Positions 1 through 6,477 of a stretch of 33,308 bases of DNA are shown here, in pieces. Every line of letters starts with the position of its first letter. Position 1 is the stretch's first letter. The DNA is from Akkermansiaceae bacterium. Lineage in GTDB: Bacteria > Verrucomicrobiota > Verrucomicrobiia > Verrucomicrobiales > Akkermansiaceae. Under the pieces are notes generated by a model. The model was given only the letters and a program-made list of their open reading frames with translations, searched no databases and was not told where the DNA came from. The translations under genes and the position numbers were made by a program. The stretch lies in assembly GCA_903908495.1 (NCBI GenBank), contig CAIVSK010000226.1:1-33308 (forward strand). Reading direction: 5' to 3'.

Positions 1-706
1 CAAAGCTTACGACGTGTCCGGGATCGTAACCTGTTATTGGGCTATCATACGGCTGCGATGAAATTCTAACCTTAAGATACATTTCATATTGTCCCAAACC
101 AGAATAGTCGCTATTAACATTAAATGTAGAAAGCAATCGCTCTCTCGTAGGTCCACCAACCGCATGATCAACGGCTTTCGCGAAGTCTTCCAGCGCTGCG
201 GCTCCGAGTTCTGGAAATGGTGCAATTACATAATTAGAACCATTCTTCTCCCCGGTTGGGCTTGATGGGTCAGGCCTGAGATTCTCCAGAAGATGATTTT
301 TCAGGGTTTCCCGAAATGAGTCATAAAGCTTTTGAATTTCTTCGGTATTATCGGCAGAGACACCCGCATACCTCAACGCTTGCGGGGATAATTTCCCGTT
401 GTCGTCAACAAGACTAAAATCCTTTTTTGTTCCAATATCTCTGAAATATACTGACTTAGGAAGCATATCAGAAACACGTCTGCGGTTCCTCAACGCCGCA
501 GGAATCTCATTTCTATTTCTCGTCTTTTCCCTATCAGACTGAGGCAATCCGGGATGCCCCTCAGGTATTGGATGGTGCGAAAGGCCTGGTTCGTCATTCT
601 CAGCGCGCTTTGACTTAGCATTCCACGTTGCGTTCCACCAAATCAAGGCAAGGCAAAAAACAAGACCCGTTCCGATTCCAATCCATCTACGTACTGACAT
701 AAGCAT
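1..706 (-). CDS. Membrane-anchored hypothetical protein, copy A (partial, runs off left edge)
   Basis: An uninterrupted reading frame starts at the ATG at 704-706 and continues off the left edge, so the C-terminus is missing; about 235 residues are visible. It begins MLMSVRRW, followed by one hydrophobic segment (about residues 9-25) and a charged, probably extracytoplasmic region. It is a close paralogue of the complete gene at 813-1628, at a constant offset of 922 bases with no gaps. Differences cluster in the first 155 or so residues; the rest is nearly identical. No known domain is recognised. The type II topology (short basic N-terminus, one TM) is inferred from the sequence. It sits downstream of copy B on the same strand and could be co-transcribed with it. 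It lacks frameshifts, so it appears functional as far as can be seen. Confidence 0.75.
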   Translation of the reverse strand, partial: MLMSVRRWIGIGTGLVFCLALIWWNATWNAKSKRAENDEPGLSHHPIPEGHPGLPQSDREKTRNRNEIPAALRNRRRVSDMLPKSVYFRDIGTKKDFSLVDDNGKLSPQALRYAGVSADNTEEIQKLYDSFRETLKNHLLENLRPDPSSPTGEKNGSNYVIAPFPELGAAALEDFAKAVDHAVGGPTRERLLSTFNVNSDYSGLGQYEMYLKVRISSQPYDSPITGYDPGHVVSF

Positions 707-775
707 AATATTGTTAAAACAACCAGCTATTTTCAAACCACCGAATGTAACGGTGTCTCGAGAACATCGTCTGGA
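707..775 (-). pseudogene. Remnant of the 3' end of the Tat-signal protein gene
   Basis: This stretch aligns base for base, with scattered mismatches, to 1629-1697, which is the spacer and the last codons of the Tat-signal gene at 1649-2368. In the gene the end reads TGG AAA TAG; here the equivalent is TGA AAA TAG, a premature stop. Similarity ends abruptly at about 775, and the next 35 or so bases up to the copy B stop codon have no counterpart. I read it as a leftover from duplication of the gene pair followed by loss of most of the Tat-signal copy. Confidence 0.6.
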
Positions 776-812
776 ATTTCCCCTCCTATCCATCGCGTCC
801 CACCTCAAAGCC

Positions 813-1628
813 TCAAGGTGGCGGGGAGTCAATGTTAAAGAGAACGCCTGTCTGTTTTTCGAATGTCTTCAAACTCATCTGCCCTCCACCTGCTGATTTG
901 CCAGAGGAGGGATCTCTACGCTCAAAGGTTACGACGTGTCCGGGATCGTAACCTGTTATTGGGCTATCATACGGCTGCGATGAAATTCTAACCTTAAGAT
1001 ACATTTCATATTGTCCCAAACCAGAATAGTCGCTATTAACATTAAACGTAGAAAGCAATCGCTCTCTCGTAGGTCCACCAACCGCATGATCAACGGCTTT
1101 CGCGAAGTCTTCCAGCGCTGCGGCTCCGAGTTCTGGAAACGGTGTAATTACATAATTAGAAACATTCTCCTCCCCGGTTGGGCTTGATGGGTCAGGCTTG
1201 AGATTCTCCAGAAGATGATTTTTCAGGGTTTCCCGCAAAGAATCATAAAGTTTTTGAATTTCTTCGGTTTTATCGGCGGAGACACCTGCAAACTTCAATG
1301 CTTGCGGGAATAATTTGCCGTTGGTGCCAACTAGACTCAGATCCCCTTTTGATCCGATATTTCTGAAATACGCCGACTTCGGAAGCATTTCAGAGACACG
1401 TCTGGCGGGCCTCAACTCGGCAGGAATCTCATTTCTATTTTCTGTCTTTTCCCTATCAGATTTAGACTTTTCGGGATGCCCATAAGGTATTGGATGGTGC
1501 GAAAGGCCTGGTTCGTCAATTCCAGCGCGCTTTGACTTACCTTTCCACGTTGCGTTCCACCAAATTAACGCAAGGCAAATAACAAGGCCCGTTCCGATTC
1601 CAATCCATCTACGTACTGACATAAGCAT
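813..1628 (-). CDS. Membrane-anchored hypothetical protein, copy B
   Basis: A protein of 271 residues if read from the ATG at 1626-1628; a second ATG two codons later (1622) is equally possible, and an upstream TTG at 1658 would overlap the preceding gene. The N-terminus is basic (SVRRW), then one membrane segment (IGIGTGLVICLALIWW), then a soluble, charged domain of about 240 residues ending in a proline tail. No recognised domain. It lies 20 bases behind the Tat-signal gene and is probably in its operon. A near-copy follows at 1-706. GC content and codon use are clearly lower in GC than in the genes after 2500, which suggests recent acquisition or a relaxed accessory region. Function unknown. 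Confidence 0.8.
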   Translation of the reverse strand: MLMSVRRWIGIGTGLVICLALIWWNATWKGKSKRAGIDEPGLSHHPIPYGHPEKSKSDREKTENRNEIPAELRPARRVSEMLPKSAYFRNIGSKGDLSLVGTNGKLFPQALKFAGVSADKTEEIQKLYDSLRETLKNHLLENLKPDPSSPTGEENVSNYVITPFPELGAAALEDFAKAVDHAVGGPTRERLLSTFNVNSDYSGLGQYEMYLKVRISSQPYDSPITGYDPGHVVTFERRDPSSGKSAGGGQMSLKTFEKQTGVLFNIDSPPP

Positions 1629-1648
1629 AACATTGTTAAAACAACCAG

Positions 1649-2368
1649 CTATTTCCAAACCGACAACTGTACCGGTATCTGGTAAACCTCGTCTGGACTC
1701 TGAACTCCCAATGGAACAAAATCCCTTTCGAAGAATACATAGTCTATTTTGTTGCTGCGTGCGATAATTGAGCCTTCTAGCACCGCCGTATCCTCATCTG
1801 GGGTCTTGCGATATACCAATAAGGCCCTAACTGTGACGACATAGTCTGTGCGATAGAACGTTTGCGTAAATACGTTCAGAGTTTTTATGCTAAACTCATG
1901 TTTCAAAAAAGGGTACGACGTGCCGTCATAGGAGGTGACCGCCTCGAAATACCCATCCTCTATAAGGCCATCCAGCTCTACGCGATCTGATGTCATGAAT
2001 CCACAGGGAAGTCCAGGATGGTCTCCAAGATCGGCTGGTAATGGTACCAAGTTTGAGTCAAATAGTTCAATTGCGAATTGAAGTGCCACGGGATTGCCTC
2101 TCCCAGTGTTGGGGGTACACCAATATTTGCCCTTAAACATGAGATAGTCGTCAGCAATACGCGTTGTTGGAGTTTCAGTATAGCCATCACCTGAGCTGGC
2201 ATTGGCCGGGGCACCGTGCACGATAGACGAACTGCTATCCCCTCCCCCATCTGCCAGCGCCCGTCCTTGTGAGAGCAAGGCGACCGCACCGATGGTCAGC
2301 GCGGTGGTTTTCATGAACGTGCGGCGGGTGAAGGTGGTCACGGACGGGCTGGGGGATGGCGTGGTCAT
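1649..2368 (-). CDS. Twin-arginine signal secreted protein, unknown function
   Basis: 239 residues from ATG 2366-2368. Residues 14-40 form a clear Tat-type signal: TRRTFMK, then a hydrophobic stretch (ALTIGAVALLSQG) and an A-L-A cleavage-like end. The mature protein is about 200 residues, with a low-complexity serine/glycine segment right after the signal, then a beta-rich region with many aromatic residues (for example YWCTPNTGRG and FYRTDYVV). The Tat signal suggests that it folds in the cytoplasm before export. I recognise no family. It is the first gene of a minus-strand unit with the membrane-anchored proteins behind it; the spacing of 20 bases and a partial duplicate of its 3' end beside copy A suggest the two gene types are a functional pair. 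An internal ATG at MKTTAL would cut the twin arginines, so the upstream start is preferred. Confidence 0.75.
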   Translation of the reverse strand: MTTPSPSPSVTTFTRRTFMKTTALTIGAVALLSQGRALADGGGDSSSSIVHGAPANASSGDGYTETPTTRIADDYLMFKGKYWCTPNTGRGNPVALQFAIELFDSNLVPLPADLGDHPGLPCGFMTSDRVELDGLIEDGYFEAVTSYDGTSYPFLKHEFSIKTLNVFTQTFYRTDYVVTVRALLVYRKTPDEDTAVLEGSIIARSNKIDYVFFERDFVPLGVQSPDEVYQIPVQLSVWK

Positions 2369-2506
2369 AGGGTGGGCATGGATTGATTTTTGCGCAAGTG
2401 CATTTGGTTATTGCCGAAAATTGGGCGGGCCCACAAGATTTTTCTACCGGATAGACTAACTTTTACCGGTGCCCAGATTCTCAACCCAATCCCAACTGCC
2501 AAAGCC

Positions 2507-4405
2507 ATGAGCTGGACCGACGTATTTCCCGTGCTGACTGACGATCAAGTCGCTGATTATCAATTGAATGCAACTTTCGAGGATGCGGAATTGCTGGACG
2601 GGTGGTGCGATGTGGCGCGGGTGGTGAACCCGCAGGCGGGAAAGCATCTGGTGGTGGCCAGCCTGTTCTGGAAGAACTCCCGCAAGGAGGAGGGCGAGCT
2701 GCCGCCGGTTACCCGGCAACTGATGATGGATGCCGCCAAGCTCGGCCTGGTCTCCCGCTTCGCGCCGTGGGACCACTATGTGTTGCCCTTGCTGGACGGG
2801 GCGCGGACGCTCAAGGAAGCCCGGCCGGATCTTGCTTTCCGCGTCTATCTGGCGGCGGATCTGGAGTTTCTGGTGGAGGATTTGGTGGCGGCGGGCTGCG
2901 AGGTGATGGTGATGAAATGTTCGTCGCTGCGGCACAATCCGGGGGCGCTGTGGCGGTTTCTGGCGTTTGAGGAAGAGGGCCGCTGGATCACCATCACGGA
3001 CTCCGACCACGCACCGGAAGTCCTCCACAACGTCGAGCGCACCGAGCACGCGCTGGGAGCCGGCCACGGGCTGTGGCGGGTGCCCTACATTCTGGACGGC
3101 GGCAGGCCGGACAATGACCCTGGCTTCTATCGCCCGATCAACGCCTGCCAATTCGGCGCGGTCGGCGGGTATCCGGTAGCTCTGTTGATGAAGGCGCTGC
3201 TGTGGCACACGCTGCGCGGCAGCATGCCCGGCCAATGTGTGATCGGCAGTGGCGAAGAACCCAGCAGCAGCGTGCCGGTGTTCGGAACTGACTGGCCGAG
3301 CTACGGCTTTGACGAGTGGTTTTTGCTGGCGGTTCTGTATCCGCGCATGGCGTGCAACAGCGTGTTGACTTTTGTCGGATGGAATGACCGGACGGTGAAC
3401 CATTGGTTCGCGCTGGATGTCGAATACGCCACCTGGGCCAATCCCAAGAGCGAAATGCTTTACTTCGGCGCCCCCGCCTTGGACGCCAAACTGGCCTTGG
3501 TCAAAGTCACCGTCCCGGCCCGGAGTCCCATTCTGGATTACATGCTCTCTGCGAAACTTCAGGAACAGGCGGCCAAAGACCCCTTGCCGGTACCACCGCC
3601 CGCCGCGCCGCTGACCCTGGTTGTGGCGAGGTATAACGAAGACCTCCGCTGGCTGTTGCAAGTGCCGGAAGAGGTGACGGTAGTGCTCTACAACAAGGGA
3701 CCGGAGATCCTTGACCCGCTGTTGCGCCAGCGGGTGGACCACCTCGTGGCGCTGCCCAACCTCGGCCGCGAGGCCGACACCTATCTGCATCATCTGCAAG
3801 AATATCCGCAACCGGCACCGGAAGGCTGGACGGTATTCTGCCAGGGCGATCCGTTTCCCCACAGCCCGGATTTTCTGGCGTTGCTGCAACACCCAGACCG
3901 CTGGGCGGAGGTGCAGCCGCTCACGGCGGGCTATGTCACCACTTCTGACATTCCGCCAGCCAATCTCCGCGTGCTGGATGACGGGGAGTGGCTGGGCCGC
4001 CACGCCATCCGCACCGAGCTGTCCAGCACCGCCACACTCGATATGCACGGCTGGCAGGACGAGGGCGGACGCAAGATCATGCGGGACTATTGCCAGCATC
4101 ACTGTCTGCCGCGCGGCTGGAGCATCACCGGCCACTTTCTGGAAACCTGCGGTCTAACCGACCTGGCGGAGCAAGCCTGGGACGCTGCCCTGGTTCAATT
4201 CGCGTATGGGGCGATGTTCGGCGTGAGAAACGCGCGACTCGGGATGATCCCGCAAGAGTGCATCCCCGCCATGCGCAGGTTGGCGCAAGGTCACTACGCC
4301 CACGGTTATGTGTTCGAGAAGATGTGGCTGCATCTCTTCGGACTGCCCTTCATTCGAGCCGTGCGGGGTGATTTGCCGCGCGGTAGGCACACGTTGCTCT
4401 CATGA
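2507..4405 (+). CDS. Two-domain protein: glycosyltransferase-like N-terminus with DUF3431 C-terminus
   Basis: 632 residues from ATG 2507; a TTG 39 codons upstream would extend it into the divergent promoter region, and the extension has no protein-like character. Residues 45-350 look like a nucleotide-sugar transferase fold: strands such as HLVVASLFW and FRVYLAADLEF, and ITITDSDHA at about 162-169 in the position of a DXD metal motif. Residues 369-620 match DUF3431 from memory: LTLVVARYNEDL, NLGREADTYLHHL and FCQGDPFPHSPDFL. DUF3431 proteins often accompany glycosyltransferases. The stop codon overlaps the glf start (ATGA), so the two are translationally coupled. Likely role: transfer step in surface polysaccharide synthesis. 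The exact sugar and acceptor cannot be read from the sequence. Confidence 0.75.
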   Translation: MSWTDVFPVLTDDQVADYQLNATFEDAELLDGWCDVARVVNPQAGKHLVVASLFWKNSRKEEGELPPVTRQLMMDAAKLGLVSRFAPWDHYVLPLLDGARTLKEARPDLAFRVYLAADLEFLVEDLVAAGCEVMVMKCSSLRHNPGALWRFLAFEEEGRWITITDSDHAPEVLHNVERTEHALGAGHGLWRVPYILDGGRPDNDPGFYRPINACQFGAVGGYPVALLMKALLWHTLRGSMPGQCVIGSGEEPSSSVPVFGTDWPSYGFDEWFLLAVLYPRMACNSVLTFVGWNDRTVNHWFALDVEYATWANPKSEMLYFGAPALDAKLALVKVTVPARSPILDYMLSAKLQEQAAKDPLPVPPPAAPLTLVVARYNEDLRWLLQVPEEVTVVLYNKGPEILDPLLRQRVDHLVALPNLGREADTYLHHLQEYPQPAPEGWTVFCQGDPFPHSPDFLALLQHPDRWAEVQPLTAGYVTTSDIPPANLRVLDDGEWLGRHAIRTELSSTATLDMHGWQDEGGRKIMRDYCQHHCLPRGWSITGHFLETCGLTDLAEQAWDAALVQFAYGAMFGVRNARLGMIPQECIPAMRRLAQGHYAHGYVFEKMWLHLFGLPFIRAVRGDLPRGRHTLLS

Positions 4406-5430
4406 GATTCCACGTCATCGGTTCCGGCATCTCGGGCAGCACGGCAGCGCGCTTGCTTGCCGACGCCGGCCATCATGTGGAGGTCTGGGAAACCCGCGGA
4501 CACGCCGGTGGCAACTGCCACGACGAGTGCGTCAATGGCGTGACCATTCACCGTTACGGCCCTCACCTGTTTCATACCAATGATAGGCAGGTGTGGGAGT
4601 TTCTCTCCCGCTTCACGGCATGGCATGACTATCGGCACACTGTCGTTGCGGACACGGCCCTGGGCCGTATTTCCATCCCCTTCTCGATGAAGACCGAGCA
4701 GCAACTCGGGCGCAGACTCAGCGATGAGGAAATCCGTGAACTCATCTTCGTGGATTATTCGGTTAAACAATGGGGAGTGCCTTGGGATCAACTGCCCGCA
4801 TCCATTAAAGACCGCGTGCCGATCCGCCGCGAGAACGCGGATGACCGCTATTTCAACGATACCTATCAAGGCCAGCCCGCCGCCGGCTACGCCGCCCTGT
4901 TCCGCCTTATGCTGGATGGAATCCCGATTCATCTTGGCGCGGCCAAGGACGCCTGGCGGCGGAACCGCAGGCCCACCGATCACGTGATCTACACCGGCAA
5001 GATTGATGAGTTCTATCACTGCGTCCATGGTCCGCTGCCGTACCGGTCGCTACGGTTTGAGCATGAATGGAGTGGCACCCGGCTGCCGCACTCGATCATT
5101 AACCAGTGCAACCGGCTGCCATACACGCGGTTTTACGACCACGCCTATTTCTCCAATGAACACCCGGTTCAAACTCTCGTCACCCGCGAATTTCCCGAAG
5201 CCCACCACGACGGCAATGAGCCGTATTATCCCATGCCCTTCGGTACCGGAATGGAGACCTATCTGAAATATCAGCGCCTGGCGGCTGCGGAGCCAAACAT
5301 GATCTTCCTTGGTCGCTTGGCCACCTACAGTTACCTCGATATGTGGATGGCTGTGGCACAAACCATGACCAAAATCCGCCCGTTCATTCATTCATTCATT
5401 CAACAAACCCGAACTAACGACAATCAATGA
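4402..5430 (+). CDS. glf: UDP-galactopyranose mutase
   Basis: 342 residues. Converts UDP-galactopyranose to UDP-galactofuranose using reduced FAD, supplying Galf for surface glycans; cytoplasmic. The N-terminal Rossmann motif GSGISGSTAARLLADAG (about 7-23) binds FAD and is followed by WETRGHAGGNCHDE and GPHLFHTN, hallmarks of the family. FSMKTEQQL, RYFNDTYQGQP and PYYPMPFGTG are further conserved blocks. Length is slightly below the usual 360-390 residues, and the C-terminal tail contains a TTCA repeat that encodes FIHSFIQ. Start and stop overlap the neighbouring genes by ATGA, forming a coupled three-gene unit with two transferases. The presence of glf implies that the organism makes a galactofuranose-containing polymer. 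Confidence 0.93.
   Translation: MRFHVIGSGISGSTAARLLADAGHHVEVWETRGHAGGNCHDECVNGVTIHRYGPHLFHTNDRQVWEFLSRFTAWHDYRHTVVADTALGRISIPFSMKTEQQLGRRLSDEEIRELIFVDYSVKQWGVPWDQLPASIKDRVPIRRENADDRYFNDTYQGQPAAGYAALFRLMLDGIPIHLGAAKDAWRRNRRPTDHVIYTGKIDEFYHCVHGPLPYRSLRFEHEWSGTRLPHSIINQCNRLPYTRFYDHAYFSNEHPVQTLVTREFPEAHHDGNEPYYPMPFGTGMETYLKYQRLAAAEPNMIFLGRLATYSYLDMWMAVAQTMTKIRPFIHSFIQQTRTNDNQ
5383..5402 (+). repeat. TTCA tetranucleotide repeat, 5 units, inside the glf 3' end
   Basis: Five perfect TTCA units lie in the coding sequence 28 bases before the glf stop codon and 24 bases before the GT32 start. Gain or loss of one unit would shift the last codons of glf and move its stop away from the overlapping GT32 start. 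Five units is a low number for an actively slipping locus. Confidence 0.9.
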
Positions 5431-6164
5431 TCCCGCGAATCGTCCATCAAATTTGGCTTGGCAGCAATTGTTTTCCGGAGCGCGCCGAACCCTGGCGGGC
5501 GAGCATCAAAAAGCATCTGCCGGACTGGGAATATCGCCTGTGGACGGATGCCGAGCTGGCAGACTTGGCCAGTAACTCGTTGTGTCCACACCTGATGTTG
5601 GATGAACGGATCGGGATGGGCATCCGACCAGATGTGATTAGGTATGAGATTCTGCGGCAGCACGGCGGGCTCTATCTGGATCATGATATGGAGTTGCTAG
5701 GGCCGCTGGATGAGATCATGGCGACGGATTGCGTAAACTTTGGCTTTGAACTCTCCGGGCCGCGTTCGATCGGAACGGCTATCCTGGCCAGCCCGCTTGG
5801 CCATCCGTTCTGGGAGCTCCATTTGCGGCGCATCCGGGCCAGCGTGCAACCGGTGCGGCCGGACAATCCGTGGGATGTCGTGGGACTCACCGGGCCGCAC
5901 GCGCTGGATCGCTCTGTTTCGGCGTGGCTTCATGGCAACTGTCACGGCCGCCCCATTGAAACCGCCGACGGATTCACCGCCGGGTGGATCTTCGAGCATG
6001 GTGACCTGGTCGGCTGGTCGCGGGAAGCAGTGTATCCTTACTACTACACCGAGCTGATTCCGCTGGATTTCCAGCAGGCGGACTTCCCGCAGGCCTACGC
6101 CGCCCACCACTGGCAGGGTGAATGGTTCCGAGAGGACGCAGAATTCAAAATCCGGGGACTTTGA
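5427..6164 (+). CDS. GT32-type glycosyltransferase (DXD sugar-binding region)
   Basis: 245 residues from ATG 5427, overlapping the glf stop (ATGA). It begins IPRIVHQIWLG, the typical opening of the Gly_transf_sug family, and carries IRPDVIRYEILRQHGGLYL followed by DHD at about residues 85-87, the metal/nucleotide-sugar motif. GPHALDRSV and HHWQGEWF near the C-terminus are typical late blocks of the family. Members move a sugar from a nucleotide donor onto a glycan. With glf in front, UDP-galactofuranose or another hexose donor is possible, but specificity is not readable. Last gene of the glycan unit; the next gene on the other strand is convergent. Confidence 0.85.
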   Translation: MIPRIVHQIWLGSNCFPERAEPWRASIKKHLPDWEYRLWTDAELADLASNSLCPHLMLDERIGMGIRPDVIRYEILRQHGGLYLDHDMELLGPLDEIMATDCVNFGFELSGPRSIGTAILASPLGHPFWELHLRRIRASVQPVRPDNPWDVVGLTGPHALDRSVSAWLHGNCHGRPIETADGFTAGWIFEHGDLVGWSREAVYPYYYTELIPLDFQQADFPQAYAAHHWQGEWFREDAEFKIRGL

Positions 6165-6395
6165 TGATTGTTGGAGCCGCCTTTCCTCAGCCGCATCAGG
6201 TCATCTAGCGCCGTGAGCGTACCGTGAGCGGCTCCGACTGCTGTGATGGTGCGCTCGACTTCCTTCTCGTTGTGCGCCTGGACCGCTCCCCCGGCGTAGT
6301 TGCCCAGTTTGTGGATGTTGGCCTGCGCCTTGTGGCTTTGGCAGGACAAGGCGGTGGGCAGGATGCCGCCGCCACTGGAATGACTTGCCGCGAGA
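6150..6395 (-). pseudogene. Probable gene remnant between GT32 and putA, unidentified
   Basis: A minus-strand frame reads GGGILPTALSCQSHKAQ, then NYAGGAVQAHNEKEVER and GTLTALDDLMRLRKGG, with mostly G or C at third positions, as in real genes here. It has no ATG; an in-frame TGA lies just upstream in the repeat element, and the frame runs on into the end of the GT32 gene. It looks like a decayed or truncated coding fragment. The family is not recognised. The 313 bases between GT32 and putA hold only this and the repeat at 6386-6442. Confidence 0.3.
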
Positions 6396-6442
6396 CGTGG
6401 CAGTCACGGCCTGCCGCGAGACGTGGCAGCCACGCGCGGCAG
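6386..6442. repeat. 26-base tandem repeat ending in a long palindrome, between convergent genes
   Basis: TGCCGCGAGACGTGGCAG occurs at 6386 and again at 6412 (period 26). The second copy continues into a nested inverted repeat: CTGCCGCG (6411-6418) pairs with CGCGGCAG (6435-6442), and CGTGG (6422-6426) with CCACG (6430-6434) around a CAG loop. This gives a 13-pair stem with a small asymmetry. It sits between the convergent 3' ends of the GT32 gene and putA, so it may act as a bidirectional terminator or be a dispersed REP-like element. Confidence 0.7.
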
Positions 6443-6477
6443 GCCTCCGCTTCACTTGCTGCACGCCGCCCGGCGCG

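Larger units (their letters stand above)
1..1697. repeat. Tandem duplication, period 922 bases (units 1-775 and 923-1697)
   Basis: The two units align without any insertion or deletion at an offset of exactly 922. Over the first 215 or so bases (1-215 against 923-1137) I count a single clear substitution inside the unit. From about 216 to 640 differences are frequent, and they become sparse again across the membrane-anchor coding part. This mosaic pattern suggests gene conversion between copies. The left unit extends beyond the window. Confidence 0.85.

Noticed and set aside
2390..2506. TTG start extending the DUF3431 protein by 39 residues
   Set aside because: It begins only 21 bases from the divergent gene start, in AT-richer DNA, and the extension does not look like protein; ATG 2507 fits better.
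2456..4135. Long open frame (about 559 codons) antisense to the DUF3431 gene
   Set aside because: The translation is rich in R, H, Q and A without domain motifs; it is a by-product of high GC at third positions of the sense gene, which has family motifs and coupled neighbours.
6386..6442. CRISPR-like repeat
   Set aside because: Only two copies, directly adjoining, with no spacers of regular length and no cas genes.
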